Shown piece after piece: positions 31,808 to 33,536 of a DNA stretch of 33,536 nucleotides (positions are counted from its first letter, which is position 1; the number at the start of each line of letters is the position of its first letter). The stretch lies in the NCBI GenBank assembly GCA_904397835.1, contig CAJFOV010000043.1, positions 1 through 33,536 on the forward strand, given 5' to 3'. Both the position numbers and the translations under genes were made by a program. The notes under the pieces are model-generated. The model worked only from the letters and a program-made list of their open reading frames with translations. It did no database searches and had not been told where the DNA came from. Source of the stretch: Candidatus Aristotella avistercoris. Its GTDB lineage: Bacteria; Bacillota; Clostridia; Oscillospirales; Ruminococcaceae.

Positions 31808-31819
31808 TTGAACGTTCAA
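31808..31819. promoter_or_regulatory. Palindrome TTGAACGTTCAA, operator candidate
   Basis: A perfect 12-bp palindrome directly upstream of the ribosome binding site of the DUF134 gene. Confidence 0.45.
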
Positions 31820-31959
31820 ACTGGGGATGCGGCAGATGATCCCGCCTGTTGGATGGGCGCTCTGTCGCCCTTGCTTTTCAAGGGACGCAAGTTTTCTGTG
31901 GCAAGTCAAGAACGGTCTCATGTATCCCTGGGCAGATAAAATCATGGCCCGCTCTTTGG

Positions 31960-31999
31960 AAAAAATTTCTGCTCCCTCAAGGTCGCTGGGGGAGCAGAA
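31960..31999 (-). terminator. Rho-independent terminator of the M42 peptidase gene
   Basis: Minus strand: TTCTGCTCCC...GGGAGCAGAA stem followed by ATTTTTT. It lies 8 bases beyond the stop codon. Confidence 0.9.
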
Positions 32000-32006
32000 T
32001 GGTATT

Positions 32007-33047
32007 CTATTTCAGCCCCAGATAGAGCCCAGCCAGGGTCATGGTGTTGGCCAGCCCCTTCCAGTGGGTGCGCTCCATCCCGTGGGAGGCATTGACTCCA
32101 GGACCGATGAGGGCGGTCTTGATGTCATATCCCGCGTTGAGGGCGGCATCGCTGTCCGACAGGTAGTGGGGGAAGATATCCACGGCAAAATCCACCCCGT
32201 GCCCTTTGGCCAGCTGGATTAGCCGGGTGGTCATCTCGTAGTTGTAGGGGCCCTTGGTATCCTTGGCGCAGATGGTCACCTGATATTCGCTGCCGTTCAT
32301 ATCCAAGCCCACACAGCCCATATCCACAATCAGCAGTTCGCTGACCTCCTGGGGCAGGTGGGAGGCGCCGTTGCCTGTCTCTTCATAGATGGTAAAGAGG
32401 AACTGGGTGCGGTACTTGGGTTTGCGGTGTTCCTCCTTCATCACCTTCAAAAGGGTGAGCATGCAGGAGGCGCTGCCCTTGTCATCGATAAAGCGGGATT
32501 TGAGAAAGCCATTTTCCGTGACAACGGTCTTGGGATCGATGCAGATGTAGTCCCCCGCCATGATCCCCAGGGCCAACACGTCCTCCTTGCTGTGGACCTC
32601 TTCATCTAGGCGCACCACCATGTTGGCCTCATCTCGGATGCGGGTCATGGGGTCGTCGTGGACATGGTAGGTGGAGCTCATGGAGAGGATGGTACCGGTG
32701 TAGACCCTGCCATCCCGGGTGCGGACGCGGCAGTACTCCCCGTCCAGGGTGGGAAGCAGAGGCAGGCCAATGGCGGTAAAACGCAGTTCACCGCTGTCGG
32801 TGATGGAGCGGACCATCAGCCCCAGAGTGTCCACATGGGCGGCGAGGCAGACGGTTTTGCTGTTGTCCTCCCCCTCAATGGTCACAATGCCGCAGCCCTT
32901 CTGATTGCGGGCAAAGGGATACCCATTCTCTTGAGCGATGGATGCAATGACCTCCATCACCGCGTCCCCATAGCCGCTGGGGCTGTCTGTGGTCAAAAGC
33001 CGTTGTGCTGTTTCAAAGAGATAGGTCTTGTAGTGTTCACAGTTCAT
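32007..33047 (-). CDS. M42-family aminopeptidase (glutamyl aminopeptidase/deblocking aminopeptidase type)
   Basis: ATG 33047 follows AAGGAGGAT by 5 bases and gives 346 residues, the normal size. An open extension upstream lacks a start signal. M42 enzymes are cytosolic di-zinc aminopeptidases that form dodecamers and finish peptide breakdown. Zinc and catalytic residues are visible in AAHVDTLG (His), FIDDKGSASC (bridging Asp), YEETGNGASH (catalytic Glu pair), LIVDMGCVG (Asp) and ASHGMERTH (His). It is transcribed alone from a promoter upstream. Confidence 0.92.
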   Translation of the reverse strand: MNCEHYKTYLFETAQRLLTTDSPSGYGDAVMEVIASIAQENGYPFARNQKGCGIVTIEGEDNSKTVCLAAHVDTLGLMVRSITDSGELRFTAIGLPLLPTLDGEYCRVRTRDGRVYTGTILSMSSTYHVHDDPMTRIRDEANMVVRLDEEVHSKEDVLALGIMAGDYICIDPKTVVTENGFLKSRFIDDKGSASCMLTLLKVMKEEHRKPKYRTQFLFTIYEETGNGASHLPQEVSELLIVDMGCVGLDMNGSEYQVTICAKDTKGPYNYEMTTRLIQLAKGHGVDFAVDIFPHYLSDSDAALNAGYDIKTALIGPGVNASHGMERTHWKGLANTMTLAGLYLGLK

Positions 33048-33098
33048 GGGATGATCCTCCTTGTCATTGACTGATATCTTGGAACAGCTGCCAGTCAA

Positions 33099-33127
33099 AG
33101 TATACCGTTTCTGATGAATAAAATCAA
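33099..33127 (-). promoter_or_regulatory. Sigma-A promoter of the M42 peptidase gene
   Basis: Minus strand: TTGATT, 17 bases, TATACT. About 50-80 bases upstream of the start. Confidence 0.7.
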
Positions 33128-33205
33128 GGAATATGGGGGAAAAGAACCAAAAACCAGGGCGATGTCCGGCCACTTGTCTTTCCAAGAACCGTGGAATCCC
33201 CTTTG

Positions 33206-33440
33206 ATGTTATGATAACCTCTCGGCGTTGGCCGATGCAAAAGCAGCGCTTTTTCATCGGACGCCTGAGAGAACGTTGAAACATTCTAAGGAATCGCCCC
33301 TCTGGGGCTTTTCTATGTTATAACAACCTCACGGCGTTAGCCGATGCAAAAGCAGGGCTTTTCCATCGGACGCCTGAGAGAACGTTGAAACATTTTAAGG
33401 AAATGGCCCTACGGGCCTATTTTTTATGTTATAACAACCT
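33206..33440 (+). repeat. Structured ~110-bp tandem repeat array, right copy
   Basis: Units at 33206-33314 (109 bp) and 33315-33425 (111 bp), then the start of a third (33426-33440, ATGTTATAACAACCT) that diverges at once. Each has outer stem GGCGT/ACGCC, inner stem CCGATG-N-AAAAGC / GCTTTT-N-CATCGG with a 3-base loop, the linker GAGAACGTTGAAACATT, and a terminal hairpin followed by T: GCCCC-TCT-GGGGC in the first unit and GGCCC-TAC-GGGCC in the second. Same family and same orientation as 1-180. Confidence 0.9.
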
Positions 33441-33460
33441 TTGCCCTGACGGGAGATGTA

Positions 33461-33522
33461 TGCTCTAAGTGACTTCTTAATCATGGTTTTTGTCATGGTT
33501 AGTGAAGCAGTCACTTAGAGCA
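33461..33522. repeat. Long inverted repeat / hairpin at the window end
   Basis: The perfect 14-bp arms TGCTCTAAGTGACT (33461-33474) and AGTCACTTAGAGCA (33509-33522) flank a further imperfect stem CTTAATCATG...CATGGTTAGTGAAG. TTTT follows the right arm. It could be a terminator of a neighbouring gene outside the window or a small foldback element. Confidence 0.75.
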
Positions 33523-33536
33523 TTTTCATTTCAGGA

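Overview
The window reads as chromosomal DNA of a GC-rich, endospore-forming, single-membrane Firmicute, most likely class Clostridia and by inference the Oscillospiraceae (Flavonifractor/Pseudoflavonifractor-like). The evidence is an alpha/beta-type SASP, YabP and YabQ, a candidate sigma-E promoter at yabP and a candidate sigma-G promoter at the SASP gene, strong AGGAGG-type ribosome binding sites, an LCP protein, a sortase-type surface protein, and DivIC, MreB and RecD2. No rRNA, tRNA, CRISPR array or complete insertion sequence was recognised. The genus is inferred, not shown.

Layout. 1-180 holds about one and a half copies of a ~111-bp structured tandem repeat, and 33206-33440 holds two more in the same orientation. 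260-1321 is a D-threonine aldolase/D-serine dehydratase-like PLP enzyme. On the minus strand, an arginase-family gene is translationally coupled to a MurE-like Mur ligase (1407-3847). Then come a membrane-anchored amidase, an unrecognised protein and a SASP gene (4172-5856), followed by ~560 bp without a convincing gene. 6418-9027 (minus) is a Tet(M)/EF-G-like GTPase fused to a YacP/Rae1-type NYN endonuclease domain. 9546-12795 is the conserved yabP-yabQ-divIC-yabR block, interrupted by an inverted LCP gene. An amidohydrolase and a convergent NERD-domain membrane protein follow.

15284-17147 (minus) is a YtrA-type GntR regulator with an ABC ATPase and permease, preceded by a promoter with an operator-like palindrome in its spacer. 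17483-22032 carries a small membrane protein, RecD2, ComF and an MreB paralogue. 22455-24776 has a small serine recombinase and then a secreted protein with a PPTG-type cell-wall sorting signal. 25458-26807 (minus) is a penicillin-binding-protein-like D,D-carboxypeptidase homologue without its catalytic Ser and Lys. A metallophosphoesterase with altered metal motifs, a superoxide-dismutase-like protein with a long acidic tail, release factor 3, a UPF0251/DUF134 regulator and an M42 aminopeptidase complete the window.

Two themes recur. One is cell wall and spore biology: amidase, Mur ligase, LCP, MreB, carboxypeptidase homologue, SASP, YabP/Q and DivIC. The other is translation: RF3 and the GTPase-endonuclease fusion. 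The items most worth a second look are the GTPase-NYN fusion, the covarying structured repeats, the arginase/MurE-like pair and the catalytically dead carboxypeptidase homologue.
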